A stretch of DNA of 64,000 nucleotides from Hyphomicrobiales bacterium (GTDB lineage: Bacteria; Pseudomonadota; Alphaproteobacteria; Rhizobiales; Rhizobiaceae). Below, one piece after another: positions 1 through 8,563 of the stretch. The translations under genes and the position numbers were made by a program. The stretch is from NCBI GenBank assembly GCA_900472785.1, contig UCJH01000040.1, positions 1 to 64,000 on the forward strand. Direction: 5' to 3'. The first letter of the stretch is position 1, and each line of letters starts with the position of its first letter. A model generated the notes under the pieces. That model had not been told where the DNA came from, did not search any database, and was given only the letters and a program-made list of their open reading frames with translations.

Positions 1-95
1 TCGGTCTATGGCGGCGCGATGCGCAGGTACATGTCGAGCTTCAGCGTGTTGTGATGCGTCTTGAAGGGCTCGGCCGTCGCGCCGCCATAGACCGA
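1..95. repeat. 19-bp perfect inverted repeat at the window edge (foldback)
   Basis: Bases 1-19 (TCGGTCTATGGCGGCGCGA) are the exact reverse complement of bases 77-95, which lie inside lysS. The lysS protein follows the family up to the residues RIAP and then, exactly where the inverted copy begins, runs into a foreign proline codon and a stop. This is what a foldback or chimeric joint at a contig end looks like. It is unlikely to be biological. Confidence 0.8.
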
Positions 96-707
96 GTGCA
101 GCATCGGCGTCTCGACTTCCATGAAGCCATCGTCCTCCATGAAGCGGCGGATGCCGGAGACGATCTTCGAGCGCTGCTGGAAGCGCAGTTTGGATTCCTC
201 ATTGGTCATGATGTCGAGGTGGCGCTTGCGGTAGCGCTGCTCGATGTCGGAGAGGCCATGCCACTTCTCTGGCATCGGCAGCAGCGACTTGGTGAGCATG
301 GTGATCTCTTGCGCATTGATCGACAACTCGCCGCGCTTGGTGCGCCGCACGATACCGGTGACGCCGATGATGTCGCCGATATCGATCATCGGCAAAAGCG
401 CGCGCGCTTCTTCCGGTGTGGTGTCCTTGTGCGAAAAAATCTGGATTTTGCCGCCGGCGTCATGGACGTCCATGAACATGCCGGAATTGCGCGAGGAATA
501 GACCCGGCCCGCGACCGTGACGGTATCTTCCGTCACCACATCGGCTTCGAGGGTCTCGTATTTCTTCGCCAGTTCCGCATTGGTGGTCGTCCGGTGGAAA
601 TGCGCCGGATAGACGTCGCCGATCTTTTCGCGCAGCAGCTTCAGTTTTTGCGCACGCACTTCGGTGACGTCGGAGGAGAGGGCGGTTTCTGTTGTCTTGT
701 CGGTCAT
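1..707 (-). CDS. lysS: Lysyl-tRNA synthetase, class II (C-terminal part missing)
   Basis: Charges tRNA-Lys with lysine in the cytoplasm. About 230 N-terminal residues of a roughly 500-residue class II LysRS are present: the OB-fold anticodon-binding domain (GRVYSSRNSGMFMDVHDAGG region, about residues 75-150) and the start of the catalytic core with motif 1 (FMEVETPML) and the following GGATAEPFKTHHN. The start is the ATG at 707; the in-frame extension upstream to 812 runs through an intergenic repeat and is not homologous. Reading continues to RIAP near base 12 and is then broken by the foldback at the window edge, so the stop at base 6 is not the real C terminus. It lies downstream of gltX on the same strand, a common rhizobial order. 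Many alphaproteobacteria carry a class I LysRS (lysK) instead or as well; the motifs here are clearly class II. Confidence 0.93.
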
Positions 708-777
708 GGAGCTCGCCTCATCAATCGGCATATCTTGAATTTTGTCGTTCGCCGTCGGTGCGGCGTGCTCGGTGTAA

Positions 778-798
778 CCCTCCCCACAAGGGGGAGGG
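778..798. repeat. Short C-rich/G-rich hairpin repeat between gltX and lysS
   Basis: An 8-bp stem (CCCTCCCC / GGGGAGGG) with an ACAAG loop lies in the gap between gltX and lysS. It shares the CTCCCC-ACAAG-GGGGAG core with hairpins at 18250-18390 and, without the ACAAG loop, at 27860-27882 and 57296-57320, so it looks like a degraded single-hairpin member of a dispersed family. Confidence 0.6.
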
Positions 799-815
799 AG
801 TTTACCGCGCAAGTG

Positions 816-2273
816 TCATTTCCCGCTGCCCGCCATGCCGGCCACCACCTGGCTTGCGAGCTTCAGGCGCTGGCGCACGACCGAGCGACCGAGGATCGCC
901 ATGGAATCGAACAGCGGCAGCGATCGCGACGAACCGGACATGGCGACGAACAGCGGCGCGACCACGACCTTGAGCTTCTTGCCCATGCGGTCGGCGATGG
1001 CGCGTAGTTCGGCTTCGATCGTCTCGACGTTCCATTCGAGGATCTTTTCGAGGTCCGGCTGGACGGTGTTGAAAATCTCCACCAGTTCCTCCGGGCTCGA
1101 TTTCACCTTGGCGAAAGCCGAGGCGTCAAGCGCGAGATCGGACTTCAGCAGGAAGCCGGCGAGATCAGGCAGTTCGCCGAGCTTGGTGATGCGCGACTGC
1201 GACAGCTTCAGGCCTTCCTTCAGCCGGTCGTTGTCCATGGCCCAGGCGAGGACGCGGCCGGCAAATTCGTCTTCCGACAGCTTTTCGCGGATCCAGCGGC
1301 CGTTCAGCCAGTCGAGCTTCTGGATGTCGAAGATCGCACCGGCCTTGGAGAGATTTTCCGGGTCGAACTTCGCTGCCAGCTCATCCATGCTCAAGAGTTC
1401 TTCGCCTTCGGCAATCTGGATGAAGAACAGGCCGAGGAAGTTCATCAGCGCTTCCGGCAGATAGCCGAGCGCCGTGTAGTAGGAGATTGAGGTCGGGTTC
1501 TTGCGCTTCGACAGCTTCGACTTGTCGTGGTTGCGCATCAGCGACAGGTGCATGAACACCGGCGGCTCGAGCCCGAGATACTGATAGATCAGGATATGCT
1601 TCGGCACCGAGGACAGCCATTCCTCGCCGCGCGCCACGTGGGTGATCTTCATCAGGTGGTCGTCGACGACATTGGCCATGTGGTAGGTGGGCATGCCGTC
1701 CGCCTTGAGCAGGACCTGCATGTCGACCGCATCCCAGGGGATATCGACATCGCCATAGACGCCATCGACGAACTTGCACGAGCCTTCGGTGGGGATTTTC
1801 ATGCGCACGACGGTGGGTTCGCCGGCGGCCATGCGCGTCGTGACTTCCTCCGCCGAAAGCGTCAGGCAGCGACCGTCATATTTGGGCGGTTTGCCGGCAG
1901 CGCGCTGAGCGTCGCGCATTTCGGCCAGCCGCTCGGGCGTGCAGAAACAGCGAAAGCCGTGACCGTTGGAAACGATCTTTTCGACGAAGGGAAGGTAGGT
2001 GTCCTTGCGGTCGCTCTGGCGATAGGGGCCGTAGGGACCGCCGATATCAGGGCCTTCCGACCATGTCAGCCCGCACCATTTCAACGCGTCCAACACTTTC
2101 TTCTCGAATTCCGGCGTCGAGCGCGTCGCATCGGTGTCCTCGATGCGCAAGATGAATTCGCCGCCGTGCTTCTTGGCGAAAAGATAGTTGAACAGGGCGA
2201 TATATGCCGTGCCGACATGGGGTTCGCCGGTGGGGGAGGGTGCGATGCGTACCCGGACTGGTCTGTCTGTCAT
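816..2273 (-). CDS. gltX: Glutamyl-tRNA synthetase
   Basis: Attaches glutamate to tRNA-Glu (in alphaproteobacteria often also tRNA-Gln, later amidated by GatCAB). The protein is 485 residues, usual for GluRS. The class I HIGH signature appears as HVGT at residues 19-22 within RIAPSPTGEPHVG, and the KMSKS loop as KLSKR at 253-257. The anticodon-binding helical domain follows from about residue 330. The start is the ATG at 2273, directly before TDRPVRVRIAPSPTG; an upstream in-frame ATG at 2303 adds ten unconserved residues. It is followed after 108 bases by lysS on the same strand, so the two synthetases are probably cotranscribed. Rhizobia often carry two gltX paralogs, and which one this is cannot be told from the sequence alone. 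Confidence 0.95.
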   Translation of the reverse strand: MTDRPVRVRIAPSPTGEPHVGTAYIALFNYLFAKKHGGEFILRIEDTDATRSTPEFEKKVLDALKWCGLTWSEGPDIGGPYGPYRQSDRKDTYLPFVEKIVSNGHGFRCFCTPERLAEMRDAQRAAGKPPKYDGRCLTLSAEEVTTRMAAGEPTVVRMKIPTEGSCKFVDGVYGDVDIPWDAVDMQVLLKADGMPTYHMANVVDDHLMKITHVARGEEWLSSVPKHILIYQYLGLEPPVFMHLSLMRNHDKSKLSKRKNPTSISYYTALGYLPEALMNFLGLFFIQIAEGEELLSMDELAAKFDPENLSKAGAIFDIQKLDWLNGRWIREKLSEDEFAGRVLAWAMDNDRLKEGLKLSQSRITKLGELPDLAGFLLKSDLALDASAFAKVKSSPEELVEIFNTVQPDLEKILEWNVETIEAELRAIADRMGKKLKVVVAPLFVAMSGSSRSLPLFDSMAILGRSVVRQRLKLASQVVAGMAGSGK

Positions 2274-2660
2274 GGTCTGTGCCCGTTGTGACGTGCGCTG
2301 CACCCCTCAGCCGAAACGCGGTTTTCGGTCGCGAAGATGCATGCTTGAAGGAAAGGAAATGCGCGGAATGCTGCCGGTGCGACCCGAAATTCAGGAATTT
2401 CCAGTTGGACGCGTGAGACCATATTCATAAGGATGCGTCAAGGAAAACTGCGGGAAGCATATCCGGGCTGCCGATGGCATGCAGAAAACTCGGGAACCTT
2501 CCGTCAACCCGTCCGTTTCTGGATCGAGGGCACCGGGCCGTGTCAACCGGACCCGAGGGAGATGGAGAACGCGGAGATTTTTCCGGTTTCTCTTCGCGGC
2601 CAACGAAACGGCAGTCGAGCTTCTTACCCCTTCGGCCCGTACCCTCACCGATAGATATGG
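2274..2660. other. Intergenic region, no gene seen
   Basis: This stretch separates the gltX start from the terminator of the TerC-family gene. It must contain the gltX promoter, but I could not pick out a convincing -35/-10 pair. Open frames here have no family resemblance and no good ribosome binding sites. Confidence 0.6.
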
Positions 2661-2687
2661 AAAGGCCCGGAACAGCAGTTCCGGGCC
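2661..2687 (-). terminator. Rho-independent terminator of the TerC-family gene
   Basis: A perfect 10-bp stem (GGCCCGGAAC / GTTCCGGGCC) with a four-base loop spans 2664-2687. Read on the minus strand it is followed by TTT, and it lies 24 bases beyond the stop codon of the minus-strand TerC-family gene. Confidence 0.75.
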
Positions 2688-2710
2688 AATTCATTTTCAT
2701 CACCTGTCGG

Positions 2711-3466
2711 CTAGAGCTTGCCTGCCTTGTCGCGCTTCCGCTTGCGCCGCGACAGCATGTTCAGCACTTCGACCAGCGCGGAGAAAGCCATGGCAGCGTA
2801 GACGTAACCCTTCGGCACATGGAAACCCATGCCTTCCGCAATCAGCGTCGTGCCGATCATCAAAAGGAAGCCGAGCGCCAGCATGACGATGGTCGGGTTC
2901 TTCTCGATGAAGCGCGCCAGCGGACCGGAGGCGACGAGCATGACGGTCACCGCGAAGACGACGGCGATCACCATGATCGGCAGATGCGGCGTCATCCCGA
3001 CGGCGGTGATGATGCTGTCGACCGAAAAGACCAGGTCCAGCAGGAGAATCTGGCCGATGGCTGCGGCAAACGTCGTGGTCACGGTCGAGGACGTGGCGAT
3101 GAAATCCTCCTGATGATCCTCCGGATCGACATTGTGGTGGATTTCCTTCGTCGCCTTCCAGACGAGGAAGAGACCGCCGGCGATCAGGATCATGTCCTTC
3201 CACGAGTAGCCGTGGCCGAACGCCTCGAAGACCGGTGCGGTCAGTTGCACGATCCAGGCAATGGTCCCGAGCAATCCAAGCCGCATGACGAGCGCCAGGC
3301 CGATGCCGATGCGACGTGCCTTCTCGCGGGTTTCCGCAGGCAGCTTGTTGGTCAGGATCGAGATGAAGATCAGGTTGTCGATGCCCAGCACCACTTCCAT
3401 GACGATCAGTGTGATGAGTGCGATCCAGGCAGCGGGATCTTGTGTCAGAAGCAGAATATCCTGCAT
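2711..3466 (-). CDS. TerC-family integral membrane protein
   Basis: A 251-residue polytopic membrane protein of the TerC/YgdQ/YoaE group. The family signature is clear: [13 protein letters not shown] near residue 25 and the matching second half [15 protein letters not shown] near 135, each with the buried acidic residue typical of the two TerC repeats. About seven membrane helices are evident, and the C-terminal tail is basic ([12 protein letters not shown]). Relatives are linked to tellurite resistance, manganese export (Alx/MeeF) or metalation of exported enzymes; which applies here is open. The start is the ATG at 3466, with AGGAAGG upstream; the longer in-frame extension to 3586 has no family similarity. 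It is monocistronic with its own terminator. I looked for and did not see a yybP-ykoY-like Mn riboswitch upstream. Confidence 0.88.
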   Translation of the reverse strand: MQDILLLTQDPAAWIALITLIVMEVVLGIDNLIFISILTNKLPAETREKARRIGIGLALVMRLGLLGTIAWIVQLTAPVFEAFGHGYSWKDMILIAGGLFLVWKATKEIHHNVDPEDHQEDFIATSSTVTTTFAAAIGQILLLDLVFSVDSIITAVGMTPHLPIMVIAVVFAVTVMLVASGPLARFIEKNPTIVMLALGFLLMIGTTLIAEGMGFHVPKGYVYAAMAFSALVEVLNMLSRRKRKRDKAGKL

Positions 3467-3674
3467 CGGGGTGGGGTCCTTCCTCGATTCAAGGTGCAGA
3501 TATGGTGAACCCGCGCTGCCGGATTGGTGCGCGGGCGAAATGAAGACCTGTATGTATGTAAAATGCGCGCCAAGACAAGCGCCCAAACCGTTGCAGGCTG
3601 CAAGGCATACCGTTAATCGCGCCGCGTCGTCATCAACTGTGCCAGGTCGCGGGGCGGCTAGGCTCAGCGTCCGG

Positions 3675-4379
3675 TCAGCGCGTAGCTGTCTTTACATCAT
3701 AGGCCGCGCGGAAAACCAGCACGCCGGATGTCACGGTCTTTTCGATATAGGCCCGTTCCGGTGGAGCATCCATCTCCCCGAAAAGCCGCCGTTTCATCAT
3801 GCCGGCCATGCAGATCTCGATGAATTGACGGGCGGCCAGGTCGGTATCCTCGATCTGCAGACGCCCCTGCTGGACCTGCCGTTCCAGATAGCCCTTCAGC
3901 ACGGTGTAGCCGTTTTCGGGAGAAGCGACGAAGAAGCGCTTCGCCAGCTGCGGCATGCGGTCGCTGACCCCCAGAACCATCCGCATGGCCCGGATCGTGT
4001 GGTCCGAGGTGATATGGCTCGTCAGCGTCATGCCGAATTCGAACAGGGCCTCGTCGATCGGTTCATGGTCGTCGAGCGCATGCTTGATGCTGCGGACGAC
4101 GCGATTGCGCTCCCGCTCGATCAGCGCGCCGAAAAGATCTTCCTTGTTCTGGAAGTAGACGTAGATGGTGCCTTTGGAGACGCCGGCTTCGCGCGTGATG
4201 TCGTTCATGCTGGCGGCATCGAAGCCGACGCTCATGAAGACCCGCTTGGCGCCCTCGATGATCTGCTCGCGCTTGGCCGGATCCTCGCCGGCCGCCTTGC
4301 GGCCAGCCGGGCAGCGATCGTCGGGGGAATCAAAGTCCTCCGTTAAGGTTTCCGGTGTATTGTTTTCGGCCGCGGACAT
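3675..4379 (-). CDS. TetR/AcrR-family transcriptional repressor of the adjacent efflux pump
   Basis: A 234-residue TetR-family protein. An unusually long polar N-terminal arm (about 35 residues, rich in D, E and P) precedes the DNA-binding helix-turn-helix at about residues 38-82 ([19 protein letters not shown], then [18 protein letters not shown]). The rest is the variable ligand-binding and dimerisation half. It is transcribed divergently from the EmrA/EmrB-type genes, and two palindromes lie between the start codons. Family knowledge and arrangement suggest that it represses both itself and the pump until an effector binds. The effector is unknown. Confidence 0.9.
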   Translation of the reverse strand: MSAAENNTPETLTEDFDSPDDRCPAGRKAAGEDPAKREQIIEGAKRVFMSVGFDAASMNDITREAGVSKGTIYVYFQNKEDLFGALIERERNRVVRSIKHALDDHEPIDEALFEFGMTLTSHITSDHTIRAMRMVLGVSDRMPQLAKRFFVASPENGYTVLKGYLERQVQQGRLQIEDTDLAARQFIEICMAGMMKRRLFGEMDAPPERAYIEKTVTSGVLVFRAAYDVKTATR

Positions 4380-4405
4380 TGTCTTTGTATCTCGGTGTCA
4401 ACTTT

Positions 4406-4423
4406 TCGAACCGATCGGTTCGA
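4406..4423. promoter_or_regulatory. Candidate TetR operator 1 (18-bp perfect palindrome)
   Basis: TCGAACCGATCGGTTCGA is a perfect palindrome located 27 bases upstream of the TetR start codon. It is suited to autorepression by a TetR dimer. Confidence 0.75.
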
Positions 4424-4460
4424 TTCCACTTGATATGTGGATTGTTTCGCACTATGTCAA

Positions 4461-4483
4461 TCGAACTGAACGGTTCGGTTCGA
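4461..4483. promoter_or_regulatory. Candidate TetR operator 2 (23-base near-palindrome)
   Basis: This site has arms TCGAAC and GTTCGA around a GAACGGTTC core, with one mismatched pair. It shares the TCGAAC...GTTCGA half-sites with operator 1. It lies 30 bases upstream of the efflux gene start, next to the -10-like TATAAG at about 4492, so a bound repressor would cover the -35 region. Confidence 0.7.
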
Positions 4484-4512
4484 ATTTCCCATATAAGGGC
4501 TGGTAGTGCAAC

Positions 4513-5742
4513 ATGTCAGTTTCAAACAAATCCAAGACAGCACATGTTCGCCCCGTCGGTGAAGATTTCGATGTTTCCAGTATCGACGGTGTTGTCCCCG
4601 AAGCCAAGAGCACGGATGAACCTTTGGCCGAAGCAAAGCCTGTGCCGCCGGCCGTTGCCGCCACGGAGCAGAAGCCGGAGCCGAAGCGCCGCAATCTGAT
4701 CCTGCCGGTGATCGTCCTGGCTGTCCTGGCGGCCGGCGGCTGGTACGGCTACGAATGGTGGACGAACGGCCGCTTCATGATATCGACCGATGACGCCTAT
4801 ATCGAAGGCGACATCGCCTCGATCTCGCCGAAGGTCTCGGGCTATATCGAAAAGGTCAATGTCGTCGCCAACCAGCACGTCAAGGCCGGCGATCCGCTGA
4901 TCACGCTCGACAAGGAAGACTACCGCATCGCAGCCGATCAGGCCCAGGCGCAGATCGACACCGAAAACCTGTCGCTGCAGCGCTTCGATGCACAGATCGC
5001 CGGCGCCAAGGCAAGCCTCCAGCAGGCGCAGGCGCAGAAAACCGCCCTTGAAGCGGCCGTGCGCGGCGCCGAAACCACGCAGAAGCGGGCCAGCGACCTC
5101 CAGTCCAAGGCTGTCGGCACGGTTGCTTCGCTGGACAGCGCCCAGGTCGCGCTCGATCAGGCAAAGGCAAACCTGATCGGAGGCGATGCCAATATCGCCG
5201 TTGCCAGCGCCAATATTGCCGTTCTCGAAGCGCAACGTGCCGAAGCCGAAAGCACGGTCCGGTCGCTGGAGCTTGCCCGCGACAAGGCCGACCGCGATCT
5301 CGGATTCACGGTGCTGAAGGCGCCCTATGACGGCATCGTCGGCAACCTTGCCGTTCAGGATGGCGACCTGGTTTCCGCCGGCCAGCGGCTGGCGGCGCTT
5401 GTGCCTGTCGACCAGCTTTATATCGACGCCAACTTCAAGGAAACGCAGATCGCCGACCTGATCCCGGGTTCGAAGGTCAAGATTCATGTCGACGCGTTCG
5501 ACGAAGAGCCGATCGAAGGCACCGTCACATCGATAGCCCCTGCTTCCGGCTCGGTCTTCTCGCTGTTGCCGGCCGAAAATGCCACGGGCAATTTCACCAA
5601 GGTGATCCAGCGCGTCCCGGTTCGCATCGCCCTGCCGAAGGATGTCCTGGAAAGCGGTCGCCTGCGCGCTGGTCTCAGCGTTGTCGTCGATGTCGATACC
5701 CGCACGTCGCCGTCGCACGACGTGGCCACCGCGAGCAAGTAA
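4513..5742 (+). CDS. EmrA/HlyD-type membrane fusion protein of an efflux pump
   Basis: A 409-residue periplasmic adaptor linking an inner membrane MFS exporter to the outer membrane. It has a polar cytoplasmic N terminus, one membrane anchor at about residues 60-77 (NLILPVIVLAVLAAGGWYGY), the biotinyl-lipoyl-like half-motif TDDAYIEGDIASISPKVSGY at about 93, and a long coiled-coil hairpin rich in A, Q and E at about 140-260. The second lipoyl half (TVLKAPYDGIVGNL) and a beta-barrel domain follow. The DDAY...VSGY spacing is typical of EmrA. The start is ATG at 4513, beyond the candidate operators. The MFS partner begins 39 bases downstream, so the pair is an operon. Substrates are probably amphipathic drugs, plant phenolics or fatty acids, by analogy only. 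Confidence 0.92.
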   Translation: MSVSNKSKTAHVRPVGEDFDVSSIDGVVPEAKSTDEPLAEAKPVPPAVAATEQKPEPKRRNLILPVIVLAVLAAGGWYGYEWWTNGRFMISTDDAYIEGDIASISPKVSGYIEKVNVVANQHVKAGDPLITLDKEDYRIAADQAQAQIDTENLSLQRFDAQIAGAKASLQQAQAQKTALEAAVRGAETTQKRASDLQSKAVGTVASLDSAQVALDQAKANLIGGDANIAVASANIAVLEAQRAEAESTVRSLELARDKADRDLGFTVLKAPYDGIVGNLAVQDGDLVSAGQRLAALVPVDQLYIDANFKETQIADLIPGSKVKIHVDAFDEEPIEGTVTSIAPASGSVFSLLPAENATGNFTKVIQRVPVRIALPKDVLESGRLRAGLSVVVDVDTRTSPSHDVATASK

Positions 5743-5781
5743 CGCCGAACCGGCGCGCCGGTCGGAACGGAGCCAGAATCC

Positions 5782-7380
5782 ATGTCTGCCACCACCACAT
5801 CCGGCGCGATTGCACGTCCGGCGGCGGCCGCACCTGCCGCCGAAAAGATGGATCCGAGACGGCTGATCGCGTTTTTCGCGATGGTGTTCGGCATGTTCAT
5901 GTCGATCCTCGACATCCAGATCGTCTCGGCGTCGCTCGCTGAAATCCAGGCGGGCCTGAGCGCCGGCTCCGACGAGATCGGCTGGGTGCAGACCTCCTAC
6001 CTGATCGCCGAAGTCATCATGATTCCGCTGTCCGGCACCTTGGCGCGCATCGTCTCCACCCGTGTCCTGTTTTCGGTATCGGCCGCCGGCTTTACCCTGG
6101 CCAGCGCCCTTGCCGCCACCGCCACGAATATCGATCAGATGATCGTCTACCGCGCCATCCAGGGCTTTATCGGCGGCGGCATGATCCCTTCCGTTTTCGC
6201 GGCCGCCTTCACGATCTTTCCGCCGTCGAAACGCGCCATCGTCTCACCGATCATCGGCCTCGTCGCAACGCTTGCACCGACCATCGGGCCGACCGTCGGC
6301 GGTTATCTCAGCCACGCGTTTTCCTGGCACTGGCTGTTTCTCGTCAATATCATTCCGGGCATTCTCGTCACGATCATCACCTGGAACTTCATCGATTTCG
6401 ACAAGCCGGAACTGAGCCTCTTCAAAAAGTTCGACTGGACCGGCCTTGCGGCCATGGCCGTCTTCCTTGGTGGACTGGAATATGTGCTGGAAGAGGGCAA
6501 TGCCAATGACTGGTTCAACGACAGCCATATCGTCATGGGCGCCGTCGCCTCCGCCATCGGGGCATTCATTTTCTTCTACCGGGTCTTTACGGTCAGTTTC
6601 CCGGTGGTGGATCTGCGGGCCTTCGGCAATCGAAACTTCGCCTTCGGATCGCTGTTTTCCTTCATCATGGGCATCGGTCTTTATGGCCTGACCTATCTCT
6701 ATCCGCTCTATCTCGGGCGCATCCGCGGCTACGATTCGCTGATGATCGGCGAGACGATGTTCGTCTCCGGCCTCGCCATGTTCCTGACCGCGCCGGTCGC
6801 CGGCATCCTGTCGAACAAGCTCGACCCGCGGGTGATGATGATGATCGGCTTCGGCAGCTTTGCTACCGGAACCTGGCTGATGAGCGCGCTTACCGTCGAC
6901 TGGGATTTCTATGAGCTGCTGATCCCGCAGATCCTGCGCGGTGTCGGCCTGATGCTCTGCATGGTCCCGATCAACAACGTCGCGCTCGGCACGCTTTCGC
7001 CGGACCGCGTGCGCGGTGCATCCGGCGTCTTCAACCTGACCCGCAACCTCGGCGGCGCCGTCGGGCTGGCGACCATCAACACCATTCTCACCCAGCGCCA
7101 GCAGGAGCACTACGCCCGGCTGTCCGAAAACGTCGAGTGGGGCAACCCGGCGGCGATGGATCAGCTTCGAAACATGGCGTCCAATTATTCTTCCCACGGG
7201 CTGGATGGCGCGACCATCGCCATCCAGAAGATGTCCGGCCTCGTGCAGCGCCAGGCGACCATCCTGTCCTTTGCCGACATTTTCATTATCCTCACCGTGC
7301 TTTTCGGTTCGCTTGTCGTGCTCGCCTTCCTGATCAAGAAGCCGCAGGCTGCAGCCGGCGGTGGTGGCGGCGGACACTAG
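5782..7380 (+). CDS. DHA2-family (EmrB-type) MFS multidrug efflux transporter
   Basis: A 532-residue proton-driven exporter with about 14 membrane helices, as expected for the DHA2 family. Visible signatures include LDIQIVSASLAEIQAGL in helix 1 (the motif LDxTIVNVALP region), the antiporter motif C region GPTVGGYLSHAFSWHWLFLVN near residue 171, and RGVGLMLCMVPINNVALG in the later half. The C terminus ends in a glycine-rich tail. It follows the EmrA-like gene closely and should form with it a tripartite pump using a separately encoded TolC-type channel. Repression by the divergent TetR is inferred from the operators. Confidence 0.93.
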   Translation: MSATTTSGAIARPAAAAPAAEKMDPRRLIAFFAMVFGMFMSILDIQIVSASLAEIQAGLSAGSDEIGWVQTSYLIAEVIMIPLSGTLARIVSTRVLFSVSAAGFTLASALAATATNIDQMIVYRAIQGFIGGGMIPSVFAAAFTIFPPSKRAIVSPIIGLVATLAPTIGPTVGGYLSHAFSWHWLFLVNIIPGILVTIITWNFIDFDKPELSLFKKFDWTGLAAMAVFLGGLEYVLEEGNANDWFNDSHIVMGAVASAIGAFIFFYRVFTVSFPVVDLRAFGNRNFAFGSLFSFIMGIGLYGLTYLYPLYLGRIRGYDSLMIGETMFVSGLAMFLTAPVAGILSNKLDPRVMMMIGFGSFATGTWLMSALTVDWDFYELLIPQILRGVGLMLCMVPINNVALGTLSPDRVRGASGVFNLTRNLGGAVGLATINTILTQRQQEHYARLSENVEWGNPAAMDQLRNMASNYSSHGLDGATIAIQKMSGLVQRQATILSFADIFIILTVLFGSLVVLAFLIKKPQAAAGGGGGGH

Positions 7381-7390
7381 TCGAAATAGT

Positions 7391-7408
7391 CGATGCGATC
7401 CCGCATCG
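7391..7408 (+). terminator. Weak hairpin after the efflux operon, possible terminator
   Basis: A 7-bp stem (CGATGCG / CGCATCG, loop ATCC) begins 11 bases after the MFS stop codon. It is followed by a poor T tract (TCTCCATTT), so termination is uncertain. Confidence 0.35.
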
Positions 7409-7475
7409 TCTCCATTTGAAATTTTCTGATTTACGTACATCAAAAATTCCTCTAAGGATTTTTCCCGGAGGAAAC

Positions 7476-8543
7476 ATGCGTCCCACAGTCCATGACATTG
7501 CCGCGAGTGCAGGGGTAAGCCTTGCCACGGTCGACCGGGTTTTGAACCGTCGGCCGGGAGTTCGCGCCGTGACGCGTGCAAAGGTCGAGGATGCGATCGA
7601 GACGCTCGGTTATGTCCGCGACGTGGCCGCCGCCAATCTGGCGAAAAGCCGGATCTATCCGCTTGTCTTCATCATCCCGGCCGGTGACAATCCTTTCATG
7701 CGCGGTCTGGAAGCCGAGATCGCCGCTGCCGGCGCCCGCTCGTCTGCCGATCGGACGCGGGTTTCCATCCTGACTGTGCCCGCCTTCGATTCGATGGTCC
7801 TTGTCGAGGCCATCGACAAGGCGGTGTCTGAATTTCCCTCAGGCATCGCGGTTGTTGCCGTCGATGCACCTGAGGTTGCCGCGGCGATCGAGCGCGCCCG
7901 CCTTGCCGGCGTGCCGGTCGTGACGCTGGTGTCCGATCTTGCCGCCTCCGGGCGCGACCATTTCGTTGGTATCGACAACATCGCCGCCGGTCGCACCGCC
8001 GGCAGCCTGATGGGCCGTTTTCTGGGCGATCGCGCCGGCCCGGTGGCGGTCCTTGCCGGCTCCATGCTGGTGCGAGACCACCGCGAGCGCCTGCAGGGTT
8101 TCATCGCGGCCATGGCCGAGGATTTCGAGCCCCGTGTGATCCTCGATGTGCTCGAAGGCCAGGACGATCCGATGCTGGCCGAGGAACTGGTTGCCACCTG
8201 TTTCAATGCCCATCCGGACCTCGCCGGCATCTACAGCCTTGGCGCGGGCAATCGCGGCCTGATCACGGCGATCTCGGCGCAGGGACCGCGCGGCATCCGC
8301 GTCATCGCCCACGAGCTTATTTCTCATACGCGGGCGGCCCTCAAGGCCGGCCTGATCGACGCCGTGCTACATCAGGACGCGGGCCATGAGGTTCGAAGCG
8401 CCATTCGCGTGCTGAAGGCAAAGGCTGATGGCGTTGCGGTGATCGAGGCGCAGGAGCGTATCCGCATCGACATATTCCTGAAAGACAATCTGCCGCTCGA
8501 ACAGCCGGGCGATCTCCCCGATCCGTCCGGGCAGGACGACTGA
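7476..8543 (+). CDS. LacI-family regulator of the xylose genes
   Basis: A 355-residue LacI/GalR regulator. The N-terminal helix-turn-helix (TVHDIAASAGVSLATVDRVL, residues 3-22) carries VDRVLN where VSRVLN is usual. A periplasmic-binding-protein-like effector domain follows (about residues 60-335), resembling the sugar-binding Peripla_BP_4 type. The start is the ATG at 7476 with CCCGGAGG seven bases upstream; the open frame extends further upstream but overlaps the MFS gene. It lies 20 bases before xylB on the same strand, so it is likely cotranscribed with xylB-xylA and controls them. That the inducer is xylose or a derivative is inferred from the neighbours. Confidence 0.88.
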   Translation: MRPTVHDIAASAGVSLATVDRVLNRRPGVRAVTRAKVEDAIETLGYVRDVAAANLAKSRIYPLVFIIPAGDNPFMRGLEAEIAAAGARSSADRTRVSILTVPAFDSMVLVEAIDKAVSEFPSGIAVVAVDAPEVAAAIERARLAGVPVVTLVSDLAASGRDHFVGIDNIAAGRTAGSLMGRFLGDRAGPVAVLAGSMLVRDHRERLQGFIAAMAEDFEPRVILDVLEGQDDPMLAEELVATCFNAHPDLAGIYSLGAGNRGLITAISAQGPRGIRVIAHELISHTRAALKAGLIDAVLHQDAGHEVRSAIRVLKAKADGVAVIEAQERIRIDIFLKDNLPLEQPGDLPDPSGQDD

Positions 8544-8563
8544 AATATATAGAGGAGAATGCA

